Shown: positions 31,818-40,990, numbered from the stretch's first letter. The stretch: DNA of 64,000 nt from Arthrobacter sp. EpRS71 (GCF_001512285.1 NZ_LNUV01000006.1:1724361-1788360), one strand, 5' to 3'. Numbers and translations: made by a program. The notes: generated by a model not told the origin, from the letters alone.

Positions 31818-33448
31818 GCCTGGAGAACGACGCCGCTGAGAGCCTCCCGGGCAAGCCGGAACCAACGGTCGACGGCGACTGGAACCGCGTCCACCCTGCG
31901 TCACCGTTCGTTCGGGGCTGGGTGGCGCTTGCCGCCGTCGGGTTCTTCTTTGGCCGTGATGCTTTTGAGCGGATGCTGCAGGGCCGGGATTTCATGGATC
32001 CGAACCTCAGCGGCCGGGTGCCGTGGCTCCTGGCCGGCGGCGCTGTGGTGTTGCTGTTGACGGTAGGCGGTTTCATTCTCAGCTGGTACTTCACCCGCTA
32101 TCAAGTGGCTGAGGGGTATGTCCGCGTCAACACCGGCTTCCTGTTCAAGCAGCAACGGCAGGCCAGGCTGGACCGCGTTCAGGCAATTGACATAGTGCAG
32201 CCGCTTTTGGCGCGCATCTTCGGGCTCGCTGAACTCAAGTTTGAAGTGGCCGACGCCGGTGAATCGGCCGTGCGCCTGGCTTACCTTCCGCTGGACAAGG
32301 CCAAACAGCTGCGTGCCACGATCCTTGCGCGGGCGGCCGGTGTGGTCAGCGGACCCGAGACGACGGAGGAAATCCCGGAAGCTCCCGAGCATGTTGTGTT
32401 GTCCGTGCCGCCGTCCCGGCTCGTCGGGTCCTTGCTTCTCAGCGAGCAGACCGTTGGAATTCTGGCGGGCGCGGCCGTGGTGGTTGCAGTCTCCGTTTTC
32501 ACGCAGAACCAGACGCTTTTTCTGGCGCTTATCCCCGGCGTCCTGGGAATCGGCGCAGCGTACTGGAGCTCCTTCAACAAGGGTTACAACTTCACAGCGG
32601 CCATTTCGCCGGACGGTATCCGGCTCCGCTACGGTCTCTTGGATACCCAGGCGCAGACTGTGCCACCCGGACGTATTCAGGCGCTCATGGTGACCCAGCC
32701 GCCGCTGTGGAGGGTATTCGGTTGGTACCGGATCCACGTGAACGTGGCGGGGTATGGAGTGTCAGGGAGTACCGAAGGTGCTGCCCGCACCTTGCTGCTG
32801 CCCGTTGGCCTGAAGCCGGACGTTTTGCGGATGATGTCCTTGGTGTTGCCTGATCCTGGAGTTGAGGATCCGGAACGGGTATTCACTGCAGGGCTTGACG
32901 GACTGGGGCCAGTGGAAACCGGCTCATCGACGAGCGATGGCTTCACCACCACACCCCGCCGCGCACGCTTGCTGGCCCCGCTGGGCTGGCGACGCAACGG
33001 ATTCCTTGCCACCAAAACGGCGTTGCTGATCCGTTCCGGTCGCTGGTGGCACACGCTGGTGATGGTTCCGCATCAGCGGACGCAGTCCATGGCCCTGCAC
33101 CAAGGACCGTTGGCGCGCCGCTTCGGCGTGGCCGATCTTGTCCTCCACACCACTGCCGGTCCCGTTTCTCCACGGGTGTTCCAAGCGGGCGTAGAGCAGG
33201 CAGTGGAGCTGTTCGATCAGCAGGCTGCCCGGGCCCGGGAAGCACGGAAGCGGCAAACCAGCGAACAATGGCTGGCTCAGGTGGCCCCGCAAGCCCCGGA
33301 GGTCGCCGCCACTCTGGCAGTAGAACCCGCGCAGCCTGCCCAAGCCACCCACCCCGGCCAAGCCACCCACCCCGGCCAAGCCACCCAGCCGGAATCAGAC
33401 ATGCATCCCCGTACTTCACCACAACAGGAGGAACGCCACGATGGCTAG
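31814..33448 (+). CDS. PH domain membrane protein (YdbT-like)
   Basis: 544 residues from GTG 31814. Several membrane helices alternate with two or three bPH2 domains (RLDRVQAIDIVQPLLARIFG and VPPGRIQALMVTQPPLWRVF). After about residue 480 it has a low-complexity tail with an 18-base in-frame repeat (QATHPG units). It is the second half of the YdbS/YdbT-type pair. Overlaps the next gene by 8 bases. Confidence 0.87.
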   Translation: MSLENDAAESLPGKPEPTVDGDWNRVHPASPFVRGWVALAAVGFFFGRDAFERMLQGRDFMDPNLSGRVPWLLAGGAVVLLLTVGGFILSWYFTRYQVAEGYVRVNTGFLFKQQRQARLDRVQAIDIVQPLLARIFGLAELKFEVADAGESAVRLAYLPLDKAKQLRATILARAAGVVSGPETTEEIPEAPEHVVLSVPPSRLVGSLLLSEQTVGILAGAAVVVAVSVFTQNQTLFLALIPGVLGIGAAYWSSFNKGYNFTAAISPDGIRLRYGLLDTQAQTVPPGRIQALMVTQPPLWRVFGWYRIHVNVAGYGVSGSTEGAARTLLLPVGLKPDVLRMMSLVLPDPGVEDPERVFTAGLDGLGPVETGSSTSDGFTTTPRRARLLAPLGWRRNGFLATKTALLIRSGRWWHTLVMVPHQRTQSMALHQGPLARRFGVADLVLHTTAGPVSPRVFQAGVEQAVELFDQQAARAREARKRQTSEQWLAQVAPQAPEVAATLAVEPAQPAQATHPGQATHPGQATQPESDMHPRTSPQQEERHDG

Positions 33449-34349
33449 GCCAGGACGACTCGGTGTCGGGATCATCGGCGCCGGCAAGGTGGGTGCCGTC
33501 CTAGGTGCCGCTTTGCGCGCGGCCGAGCACGCTGTCGTCGGGGTTTCTGCTGTGTCCGAGGCGAGCCGCGAGCGGGCGGAGACCCTGTTGCCCGGCGTCC
33601 CGGTCCTGGAAATCCAGGACATCGTGGAACGCTCCGAGCTGGTGCTGCTGGCCGTCCCTGACGACGCCTTGGGTGAGCTGGTCGCGGGACTGGCCAAGCT
33701 CGCTGCCTGGCAGCCCGGGCAGCTGGTGGCGCATACGTCAGGCCGGTTCGGCGTCGGGATCCTCAACCCGGTCCGGGCGGCGGGTGCGATTCCGCTGGCT
33801 CTGCACCCGGCCATGACCTTTACCGGCATGAGCTTGGACCTGACCCGGCTCTTGGACTGCACGTTCGGTGTCACGGCCGACGCTGCCATGCTTCCGATCG
33901 CCCAGGCCCTTGTGGTGGAGATGGGTGCGGAACCTGTGGCCATTGCTGAGGCCGATCGCACGCTTTATCACGCATCACTGGCGCACAGCTCGAACCATAT
34001 GGTCACGCTGGTGGCGCAGGCGTCGCAGATGCTGCGGGAGATCGGCGTCGAAAATCCTGAGTCCATGCTTGGCCCGCTGTTGCGCGCGACGCTGGAGAAC
34101 GCGCTTGCCTCCGGTGAATCCGCGCTGACCGGTCCCGTGGCGCGTGGGGATGTCGGCACCGTTTCGGCGCATGCCCAAGCTCTGAAAGAGTACGACGGCG
34201 GTGCCGGCGGCGATGTCCTCGCGGCCTACCAGGCCATGGCGCAGGCCACTGCCCGCCGGGCGGTAAGCCGCGGACTGCTGCGCCCGGAGCAACTGAATGA
34301 GATTGACGAAGCTTTGGGCACCGACCCCAAGGCGCCGGAAGGAAACTGA
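33441..34349 (+). CDS. DUF2520 Rossmann-fold oxidoreductase-like protein
   Basis: 302 residues with a nucleotide site GIIGAGKVGAVLGAAL at the start, LLAVPDDALGELVAGL in mid-domain, and LHPAMTFTGM opening the C-terminal DUF2520 domain. Such proteins commonly stand just before panC in actinobacteria; a role in pantothenate synthesis has been supposed for some relatives but is not proved here. Ends 5 bases before panC. Confidence 0.87.
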   Translation: MARPGRLGVGIIGAGKVGAVLGAALRAAEHAVVGVSAVSEASRERAETLLPGVPVLEIQDIVERSELVLLAVPDDALGELVAGLAKLAAWQPGQLVAHTSGRFGVGILNPVRAAGAIPLALHPAMTFTGMSLDLTRLLDCTFGVTADAAMLPIAQALVVEMGAEPVAIAEADRTLYHASLAHSSNHMVTLVAQASQMLREIGVENPESMLGPLLRATLENALASGESALTGPVARGDVGTVSAHAQALKEYDGGAGGDVLAAYQAMAQATARRAVSRGLLRPEQLNEIDEALGTDPKAPEGN

Positions 34350-34354
34350 ACAGC

Positions 34355-35257
34355 ATGGCCATCAAACTCGTGACCACTGCGGCGGAACTGCGCGCCGACA
34401 GTGCCCGGCTCCTGGCTCTTAAAGGCGGACATTCCCAAGGTTTGGTGCCCACCATGGGCGCACTGCACTCGGGCCACGCCACCCTGGCCCGGACTGCCGT
34501 GGCGGAGAATGACGTGGTGGTGGCCACCATTTTCGTGAACCCCCTGCAGTTTGGTGATGCTGTGGACCTGGACCGCTACCCCCGCACGCTCGACGCCGAC
34601 ATGGCCCTGCTTGATGCTGAAGGCGTGGACTTGGTTTTCGCGCCGTCCGTGGACGAGGTGTATCCCGGCGGCCAGCCCTTGGTGCGGGTAACGTCCGGCC
34701 CACTGGGCGATAAGTGGGAAGGCGCCTCCCGCCCCGGGCACTTCGACGGCGCGCTCACCGTCGTGGCCAAGTTGCTGCATTACGGACTCCCGGGAGGAGT
34801 TGCTGCGGACGGCACCACGGCGGCCTACCGGGCGTACTTCGGCCAGAAGGACGCACAACAGTTGGCGTTGGTGAAGCGTATGGTTGCGGACCTGAACTTC
34901 CCTGTGGAGATCGTTCCTGTACCCATCGTTCGGAGCGAGGACGGTTTGGCGTTGTCTAGCCGCAATCGCTTCCTCTCGGATGAGGAGCGCGACGCTGCCT
35001 TGGTGTTGTCGCGGGCTTTACGCCTCATTGAGTCCCGCGCGAAGGCGCACCAACCGCTTGACCTCGATTCCGCCGTCGCGCTTGTTGAATCCCAGCCGCT
35101 GGTGGAACTGGACTACTTCGACGTCGTTGATCCCGTCACGCTGGAACCGCTCGCAGAGAACTGCAAGGAGACCCCGTTCCGCGGTGAGGGTTTGGCGATC
35201 ATTGCCGCCAAGGTGGGGCCGGTGCGGCTCATCGACAACGCCCCTTTGTTCTCCTAG
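34355..35257 (+). CDS. panC: Pantoate-beta-alanine ligase
   Basis: 300 residues. It condenses pantoate and beta-alanine with ATP in pantothenate (CoA) synthesis. Motifs: PTMGALHSGHATLAR (HIGH-like), VFVNPLQFGDAVDLDRYPR (written IFVNPLQFG here), YFGQKDAQQLALVKRM and LSSRNRFLS (KMSKS-like). panB is not in the window. No terminator was recognised in the 105 bases that follow. Confidence 0.96.
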   Translation: MAIKLVTTAAELRADSARLLALKGGHSQGLVPTMGALHSGHATLARTAVAENDVVVATIFVNPLQFGDAVDLDRYPRTLDADMALLDAEGVDLVFAPSVDEVYPGGQPLVRVTSGPLGDKWEGASRPGHFDGALTVVAKLLHYGLPGGVAADGTTAAYRAYFGQKDAQQLALVKRMVADLNFPVEIVPVPIVRSEDGLALSSRNRFLSDEERDAALVLSRALRLIESRAKAHQPLDLDSAVALVESQPLVELDYFDVVDPVTLEPLAENCKETPFRGEGLAIIAAKVGPVRLIDNAPLFS

Positions 35258-35296
35258 CGTTAGGAATTTTTCTACTGACGGGAATTGGATGGGCGT

Positions 35297-35313
35297 TTAG
35301 ACTGTTTTAGTCT
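35297..35313. promoter_or_regulatory. Small inverted repeat upstream of the MFS gene
   Basis: AGACT (35299-35303) and AGTCT (35309-35313) form a short dyad in an AT-richer stretch (TTAGACTGTTTTAGTCTT) 50 bases before the MFS start. Possible operator; weak. Confidence 0.3.
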
Positions 35314-35362
35314 TCACCGGCACAGATCGCCGGACACCAAATCCAAACCTTGGGGAATCCTC

Positions 35363-36880
35363 ATGTCTACCGACGTCACGTCCGACGCCTACGGCAATCC
35401 TGAATCCGGCGCTTCCGGTACCGTCACCTCCGCAGAGGCGGCACCACCGCAGGCCCCGGCGTCGCAGGCGCCGGCCTCGAACGCCCCGGTGTCCGGGAAG
35501 ATGTCCCGTGAATCCGTCACGGTTATTGTCACGTTGCTTGTTGCCACGTTCGTGGTGATCCTCAACGAGACCATCATGAACGTCGCCCTCCAGCGACTCA
35601 TGATCGACCTTCAGGTGAGCGCCTCCACCGTGCAGTGGCTGGCTACCGGCTTCATGCTGACCATGGCCGTGGTCATCCCCACCACCGGGTTCATCCTGCA
35701 GCGGATGAGCACCCGCGGTGCCTTCATGCTGGCCATGGGACTCTTCAGCGGCGGAACCCTCATGGCCGCACTGGCACCGGGATTCCTGGTGTTGCTGCTG
35801 GCACGCATCGTCCAGGCCGGTGGTACCGCCATCATGCTGCCGTTGCTGATGACCACCATCCTTACACTGGTGCCGATGTCCAAACGTGGTGCCGTTATGG
35901 GCAACGTCAGCATCGCCATCTCGGTCGCTCCGGCCATGGGCCCCACCGTTTCCGGCATCATCCTGGACAACTTCTCATGGCGCTTCATGTTTGTCTTCGT
36001 GTTGCCCGTTGCCCTGGCTGCTTTCGCGATCGGGGCCAAGTACCTCACCAACGTGGGGGAACGCGGGAAGACCACTCTGGACGTTCCTTCGGTGATACTC
36101 ACCGTGCCCGCGTTTGGTGGCCTGGTGTACGGCCTGAGCCAGATCGGCGGCGCCGAGGCCGGCGTTGTTCCTGTCATTGCACTGGTGGTTGGCGTCCTTT
36201 GCCTGGCACTGTTCGTCTTCCGGCAGCTCAAGCTTCAGAAGTCCGACTCTCCGCTGTTGGACCTTCGCGCCTTCAAGTTCCGCATGTTCACGGTGTCCAC
36301 CCTGCTGATGGTCGTGGCAATGATGGCCTTGTTCGGCGGAGTGATTCTGTTGCCGCTGTACCTCCAGAACACCCTGCACCTTCAGCCCTTGGAGACCGGA
36401 CTGGCTCTGCTGCCGGGTGGTTTGGCCATGGGCTTGCTGGGTCCGGTCATCGGACGGATCTTCGACAAGGTAGGTCCGTTGCCGTTGACCGTCACAGGTT
36501 CGGTGCTGATGGTCCTGACCCTCTGGCAGTTCTCGCGTCTGGATGAGGGAAGTTCGCTTGGCTGGGTCATTGCCCTGCACGTCACCCTGAGCCTTGGCCT
36601 GGCACTGCTCTTTACTCCGGCCTTCACCACTGGCCTGAACCCACTGCCGCCGCACCTCTACTCCCACGGCTCCGCAATCATCAGCACGGCGCAACAGGTT
36701 TCCGGTGCAGCTGGTACGGCATTGCTCGTGTCCATCTATGCCGTGGTCTCGGCGTCTTCGGGCGAGGTAGCCGGCATGCAGACAGCATTCCTGGCCGCCA
36801 CCGTAATTGCCGTTGCTGCAGTGGTGCTCGGTGCCATGATGCGCAAGACCGAAGGGGCCGGAGGGCACGGGGGTCACTGA
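35363..36880 (+). CDS. MFS multidrug exporter, DHA2 type
   Basis: 505 residues from ATG 35363 (GGGGAATCC upstream). A 50-residue Ala/Pro-rich cytosolic N-terminus precedes about 14 membrane helices. Family pointers: LNETIMNVALQRLMIDLQ in helix 1 and VQWLATGFMLTMAVVIPTTG. DHA2 pumps export drugs and toxic compounds by proton antiport. Preceded by a small dyad; no regulator gene is adjacent. Confidence 0.92.
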   Translation: MSTDVTSDAYGNPESGASGTVTSAEAAPPQAPASQAPASNAPVSGKMSRESVTVIVTLLVATFVVILNETIMNVALQRLMIDLQVSASTVQWLATGFMLTMAVVIPTTGFILQRMSTRGAFMLAMGLFSGGTLMAALAPGFLVLLLARIVQAGGTAIMLPLLMTTILTLVPMSKRGAVMGNVSIAISVAPAMGPTVSGIILDNFSWRFMFVFVLPVALAAFAIGAKYLTNVGERGKTTLDVPSVILTVPAFGGLVYGLSQIGGAEAGVVPVIALVVGVLCLALFVFRQLKLQKSDSPLLDLRAFKFRMFTVSTLLMVVAMMALFGGVILLPLYLQNTLHLQPLETGLALLPGGLAMGLLGPVIGRIFDKVGPLPLTVTGSVLMVLTLWQFSRLDEGSSLGWVIALHVTLSLGLALLFTPAFTTGLNPLPPHLYSHGSAIISTAQQVSGAAGTALLVSIYAVVSASSGEVAGMQTAFLAATVIAVAAVVLGAMMRKTEGAGGHGGH

Positions 36881-36903
36881 GCCTCTTGTCCCACCCCCTT
36901 CCC

Positions 36904-37015
36904 GACGCTCTCTCACATCCCTCGGGTTTGAACACATCGCTCTCTCACTTTGGTGGGGGAGCGTTGTTGTTTAACGGCGGGGGTCTGGCCGTCTGGTTGT
37001 GGGGTTCGACGGCGG
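36904..37015. repeat. Divergent intergenic repeat, copy 1
   Basis: Begins GACGCTCTCTCACATCCCTC, contains a second CTCTCTCACTTTGGTGGGG element, and ends GGTTCGACGGCGG. It corresponds to copy 2 at 37125. This is part of the gene-free stretch 36881-37615. Confidence 0.8.
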
Positions 37016-37124
37016 CGGTTGGCTTTTGCGTGGTGGTGGCAGGTGGGTGACGGCAATGATCGCTTGCGCGCTCGGTGGTGCCTCCTGTGCAGCCGCGCTG
37101 TCTGATAGTCGCACCCCCCTTGTG

Positions 37125-37210
37125 GATGCTCTCTCACATCCCTCGGGTTTGGGGCCGACGTTCTCTCATTTTTGGTGGGGTGTGTTGGTGTTTTGGGGGT
37201 TCGACGGCGG
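37125..37210. repeat. Divergent intergenic repeat, copy 2
   Basis: Begins GATGCTCTCTCACATCCCTC, then TTCTCTCATTTTTGGTGGGG, then GGTTCGACGGCGG. Spacing differs from copy 1. The following 37211-37330 is strongly G/T-rich on the plus strand and appears non-coding. Confidence 0.8.
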
Positions 37211-37331
37211 TGTGTTGGGTTGTGTGATGGGCTTCACGGAAATTTGTCGTTGTTGTTTTGGGGTGGTTTTGGGGTGTGGTGGGGTTGTTTTCCTTGTGTT
37301 GGCGGGGGTTTTGGGTGGTGTTGGTGTGGAT

Positions 37332-37360
37332 TTGGCGTGGGGGTTGGGCGCGTGTAAAGT
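37332..37360 (+). promoter_or_regulatory. Strong promoter of the orphan rRNA leader
   Basis: TTGGCG (-35, 37332-37337), a 17-base spacer, then TAAAGT (-10, 37355-37360). It is followed by the rRNA-type leader. Spacing is ideal for the main sigma factor. Confidence 0.7.
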
Positions 37361-37615
37361 TATTCGAGTCGCCGCCGCTGATGCGGAAAGATAGCGACCG
37401 ACTCCCTTTCAATTCGCCGGTTCCGGTAGTGCTTTTGTGTGCTTCTGGTTGGTGTGGGAGGCCCGGGTTTTGGTTTGCTTTGTGCGGCTGGGTCGGGTAA
37501 GTTTGAAAAGTTGCTCCGGAGCGATTCCGGGACCTGTGAGGGTTCTGGTTGGTGCCGGATGACCTGTTGTTTGAGAACTCAATAGTGTGCCAAGTTTGTT
37601 GATGCCGATTGTTTT
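37361..37615 (+). other. Orphan ribosomal RNA operon leader (boxA region) without 16S
   Basis: The segment TGTTGTTTGAGAACTCAATA (37565-37584), followed by GTGTGCCAAGTTTGTTGATG, matches the antitermination leader that precedes 16S rRNA in Arthrobacter-type bacteria, as I know it. Upstream there is a small GCTCCGGAGC dyad (37513-37522) and TAAGTTTGAAAAGTTGC, also leader-like. No 16S sequence follows; at about 37615 the sequence becomes the 3' side of a DUF222-type gene on the other strand. Transcription from the 37332 promoter would run antisense through that fragment. Confidence 0.75.
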
Positions 37616-38211
37616 TCTGTGCGGGTCCGTTCCACAGCCTGGGCCGCGACCACCTGCAAATACTCCACCGAACGGGACATCTCCTCGACCCTGCCCGCGA
37701 AATCAGCAGCCTCAACAAACCCCAACAACCGCACCTCATCGGCCGCTATTGACCTCAACGCATCAGTTGCGGCAGCAACCTCAAGAAGCGCCGCGTCCAA
37801 TGCAGGAACACCAGACAGCGCCGACTCGGTGGGCAACCACTCGAGCGCGGACTCTGGAAGTGCGGGGAAGGACGCGGGTACGCCGTGCGCTGCAGCTTTC
37901 TCTGGTTCTGCCAGCGGCTGGAGCAACGCCGCGGGCACCACTCTCGACTCGGATTCCTCGGACTCGAGCAAAGCCGCGGGTACGCCTTCCGGCCCAAGCT
38001 GCCCAGACTGCCCGGGTTTTGGCAATGACTCGAGTCCGAGCAGCAGCCCAGCGGTCCAGGAGGTCTCGGCGTTGGTGCCCAACGGCGTCGGGCACTTGCG
38101 TGGTGAGACCCGGGAAGGAACGTTGAGGGGGACTGCCGAGGCATTCCGGGACACCTCACTGGCGCCGGGCGAACCTGCCCGCCGCGCCAAGATCTTCCCT
38201 ATGCCTTCCAT
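37579..38211 (-). pseudogene. Truncated DUF222 (HNH endonuclease-type) protein, N-terminal part only
   Basis: The open frame gives 210 residues. A Ser/Pro/Ala/Glu-rich leader is followed from about residue 135 by the start of a DUF222 domain (AADFAGRVEEMSRSVEYLQV, then AVERTRTE). Full-length relatives in this group usually have several hundred residues and a C-terminal HNH nuclease; here the last 11 residues are read through the inverted rRNA leader. The gene therefore lost its 3' part at about 37610-37620. Upstream, 38212-38339 has no gene. Confidence 0.7.
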
Positions 38212-38339
38212 GAGTCAACCCTGTCACGAGGGCTCGGCAGCTATCAGCCCCCATCGACGCTATGTGGAAAACTCCCTCCGAAAGCTCGAGTTGTCGTTGC
38301 AAGTGACCCCCACGACGCGGGCTGATGTTCAGTCGGGGC

Positions 38340-39266
38340 CTAACTGAGGAGCCCGGATTGATGGTCGAGACCGGCTGGATTACCGGCGTCGATTTCCGCC
38401 AGACCGCGCGGGATTGCCTCGACGCCGCCCGAACTTTGGAGAAGCTGCAGCGCCGTCGCCGCCAGCGAGCCCGGTTCTGCGGCGTACAGGAGCACCCGGT
38501 GCCCGGATTCGTCCGGGGGCGTCAGGACCTCGAAGTTCAACTCCAGGTATCCAACCTCAGGGTGGTGCAGGTATTTCACACCGGACATGCAGTTCTCCAC
38601 CGGATGCTTGGCCCAGAGCCTCGCGAATTCCTGGCTCTTCAACGTGAGCTCACCAACGAGGGATGCCAGTTCGTGGTCGTCGGCGGATTTTCCCGCCACG
38701 AGGCGCAATGATGCCACCGCCCGGCTCGCCTCCTCGGGCCACCGGGTGTAAAGCTCCCGTGTGTGATCGTCGAGGAACAGCAATCGGGTCATGTTGGGAC
38801 GGCTGGAGGGGCTCTCCGGAGCTGCGAAGTCTACGTGTCCGGCAACGAGCCGGTGTCCCAAGGCATTCCACGCCAGAACTTCGCTTCGACGGCCCAGGAC
38901 CACCGCGGGCGTACCGGACATGGACTGGATCAACTTCAAAGTCCCGGGCCGAACTTTGTCCGGCTTGGCAGGCGAGCGCCGCTTCGTCTTTCCCGGGCGC
39001 GCCAGATTGAAGAGGTGCGCGCGCTCGTCCATGCTGAGGTTCAAAGCGCGGGCAATTGCGTCGATGACAGCATCTGAGGCATTTGTGCTCAGTCCCTGTT
39101 CCAGCCGGGTGTAATAGGTGGTGCTGACCCCGGCCAGCATGGCGAGCTCCTCCCGCCGCAGACCGGGGACGCGGCGGATGCCGTAATTCAGAACGCCAAC
39201 GTCCTCAGGCTGCAAGGCTGCCCTGCGGACGCGGAGGAACTCCCCAAGTTCACTGTGTGTACCCAT
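38340..39266 (-). CDS. XRE-family regulator with MmyB-like ligand domain
   Basis: 308 residues. An N-terminal XRE helix-turn-helix (about 30-75: RREELAMLAGVSTTYYTRLE) is followed by a MmyB-like ligand-binding domain (VLAWNALGHRLVAG onward) with HPEVGYLELNFEVLTPPDES near the end. Such regulators often control a divergent oxidoreductase or transporter; here an MFS gene lies divergent 100 bases away, the likely target. Confidence 0.9.
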   Translation of the reverse strand: MGTHSELGEFLRVRRAALQPEDVGVLNYGIRRVPGLRREELAMLAGVSTTYYTRLEQGLSTNASDAVIDAIARALNLSMDERAHLFNLARPGKTKRRSPAKPDKVRPGTLKLIQSMSGTPAVVLGRRSEVLAWNALGHRLVAGHVDFAAPESPSSRPNMTRLLFLDDHTRELYTRWPEEASRAVASLRLVAGKSADDHELASLVGELTLKSQEFARLWAKHPVENCMSGVKYLHHPEVGYLELNFEVLTPPDESGHRVLLYAAEPGSLAATALQLLQSSGGVEAIPRGLAEIDAGNPAGLDHQSGLLS

Positions 39267-39366
39267 GACCCCATTGTTCAGCCATCGGCCTGGATTGTCC
39301 TGTCACTGTCAGTGGTACCCACAGCGGGGTGTGGTTGCCCATCACGGAAGTGACCACGCTGTAGGC

Positions 39367-40845
39367 ATGCCAACAACCAAAAGAACCAGCCATTCCCACG
39401 CCGGGCCAACGCCAAGCAACACCCCACAAAGCCAAGCGACACACAGCCAAGCAACAGACAGCATGGCTCCCAAGCAGCGGCTGGCGCTCATTGTTCTCCT
39501 GACAGCGAGCTTCACGCTGGCTGTAGATTTCTCCATCCTCAACGTCGCTCTGCCTGCCATCGGCTCGGACGTTGGCTTCTCACTGGATAACCTGCAATGG
39601 GTCGCAACAGCGTTCGCCCTCTGCGCCGCCGGGTTGACTTTGCTGTTCGGTCGCGTGGCGGATCTGGCGGGGCGGCGGAAGATGTTCTTGATCGGCATGG
39701 CGCTGCTGGCGGCAGCGTCATTGGCGGGTGGGCTGGCCACCGAACCTGCGGTGCTGCTGCTGGCCAGGGTGGGCCAGGGCATTGCCACGGCCATGGTGGT
39801 GCCGGCCGCCCTGTCCTTGTTGTTGGTTTCGTTTCCGGAAGGCCCTCTTCGGGACAAAGCACTTGGCCTTAATGGCTCCCTGATGGCTGCCGGATTTACC
39901 ACCGGGGCAATTCTGGGTGGGTTATTGACTGACCTCCTGAGCTGGCGGTGGGCTTTCTTCATCAATGTTCCCGTTGCGGCGGCCGTCCTCCTCATCGCGC
40001 CCGTTGTCCTCGCCGAGAGCAGGCCCACGTCCAAGGTCAGGCTCGACGTTCCCGGGGCCATCACCGTCACCTTGGGTCTGTTCGCCTTGGTCTTCGGCTT
40101 CACTCATGCTGCAGCGCATTCGTGGACCAACCCCCTGACGCTCGGTGCGCTTGCGGCCGCCGTCGTCCTCTTTGCCGTCTTTGCCGTGGTGGAAAGCCGC
40201 GCACCGCACCCGCTTGTGCCCCTGGCCATCCTCAAGCGTTCAAATGTGGCGTGGGGCAACGTCGCCGGAGTTCTGGCGTTTGTTACCGAGACATCCTTGG
40301 TGTTCCTGCTGACCTTGTACCTGCAGCAGGTTCTGGGCTACACGCCGCTCGGCGCGGGCCTCTCCTTCGCCGTCCTGGGCTTGGGCACGGTCCTTGGGGG
40401 CATGGTGGGACCGAAGGTGATCGCGAGGGTGGGGAGCAAGAACGCCATGGTCTACGGGTTTGTGGTTCAGGCGCTGGCTACTGGAGCGTTGGTGTGGCTC
40501 GACTCAGATCCGGCATCCATTGGGCTCCTCCTCGTAGCGACATTCATGGGTGGTGTGGCCAACTTGGTAGTCATCGTGGGTTTCATGGTGACCGCCACAT
40601 CGGATCTCCCCGACGCGGATCAGGGCATGGCAACCGGGCTGGCCACCATGAGCCAACAGATCGGCATCACCATGGGCATCCCCGTGATGAGCGCGGTCTT
40701 CACTGCTCAGTTGCTTGCCGTCGGCGCGATCGACGCACCCGCGGTGCTGAGCGGCCTCACGGTTGCTATTGCCGTAAACGCGGCGCTTTGCCTCGCGGCT
40801 GCTGCAGCGGTTGCGGTCTTCCTCAAGAAGCCGGGCGCGGCCTGA
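39367..40845 (+). CDS. MFS transporter, DHA2-like
   Basis: 492 residues from ATG 39367 (a Met at 39463 is another possible start). The polar N-terminus of about 35 residues is rich in Ser/Thr/Gln. About 14 helices follow. Family motifs: VDFSILNVALPAIGSD in helix 1, LQWVATAFALCAAGLTLLFG, and GRVADLAGRRKMF (loop 2-3). Probably exports a toxic compound under control of the divergent XRE regulator (inference). A terminator hairpin follows 45 bases after the stop. Confidence 0.9.
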   Translation: MPTTKRTSHSHAGPTPSNTPQSQATHSQATDSMAPKQRLALIVLLTASFTLAVDFSILNVALPAIGSDVGFSLDNLQWVATAFALCAAGLTLLFGRVADLAGRRKMFLIGMALLAAASLAGGLATEPAVLLLARVGQGIATAMVVPAALSLLLVSFPEGPLRDKALGLNGSLMAAGFTTGAILGGLLTDLLSWRWAFFINVPVAAAVLLIAPVVLAESRPTSKVRLDVPGAITVTLGLFALVFGFTHAAAHSWTNPLTLGALAAAVVLFAVFAVVESRAPHPLVPLAILKRSNVAWGNVAGVLAFVTETSLVFLLTLYLQQVLGYTPLGAGLSFAVLGLGTVLGGMVGPKVIARVGSKNAMVYGFVVQALATGALVWLDSDPASIGLLLVATFMGGVANLVVIVGFMVTATSDLPDADQGMATGLATMSQQIGITMGIPVMSAVFTAQLLAVGAIDAPAVLSGLTVAIAVNAALCLAAAAAVAVFLKKPGAA

Positions 40846-40887
40846 CGCCCCTGAAAGCCGGGTGCGGCCTGACGCCCCTGAAAGGCG
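40837..40887. repeat. Direct repeat pair at the MFS 3' end
   Basis: Two adjacent copies of about 24 bases (GGCCTGACGCCCCTGAAA core) overlap the MFS stop codon. A third partial copy (GGGTGCGGCCTGAC) follows the hairpin near 40935. The stop codon TGA lies within the repeat. Confidence 0.8.
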
Positions 40888-40889
40888 AG

Positions 40890-40925
40890 AAACGCACGAC
40901 GGCGGGAGGTCGCCGTCGTGCGTTT
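40890..40925. terminator. Bidirectional terminator hairpin
   Basis: 15-base perfect arms (40890-40904 and 40911-40925, AAACGCACGACGGCG and its complement) with a 6-base loop lie between the convergent MFS and amidotransferase genes. T-rich flank on both strands. Confidence 0.85.
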
Positions 40926-40990
40926 GTTCTGCTGGGTGCGGCCTGACACATCTTGGGTGCGGACTGACCAGCGGCAGGACCAGCGGCCGG

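Noticed and set aside
36999..37394. 131-codon open frame in the G/T-rich stretch
   Set aside because: Repetitive Gly/Val/Cys-rich translation from biased DNA; it runs through the rRNA-type promoter.
37361..37615. Complete 16S rRNA or tRNA gene
   Set aside because: Only leader-type sequence is present; no 16S start and no tRNA T-loop/acceptor pattern could be found. The GGTTCGAC words in the nearby repeats do not fold as tRNA.
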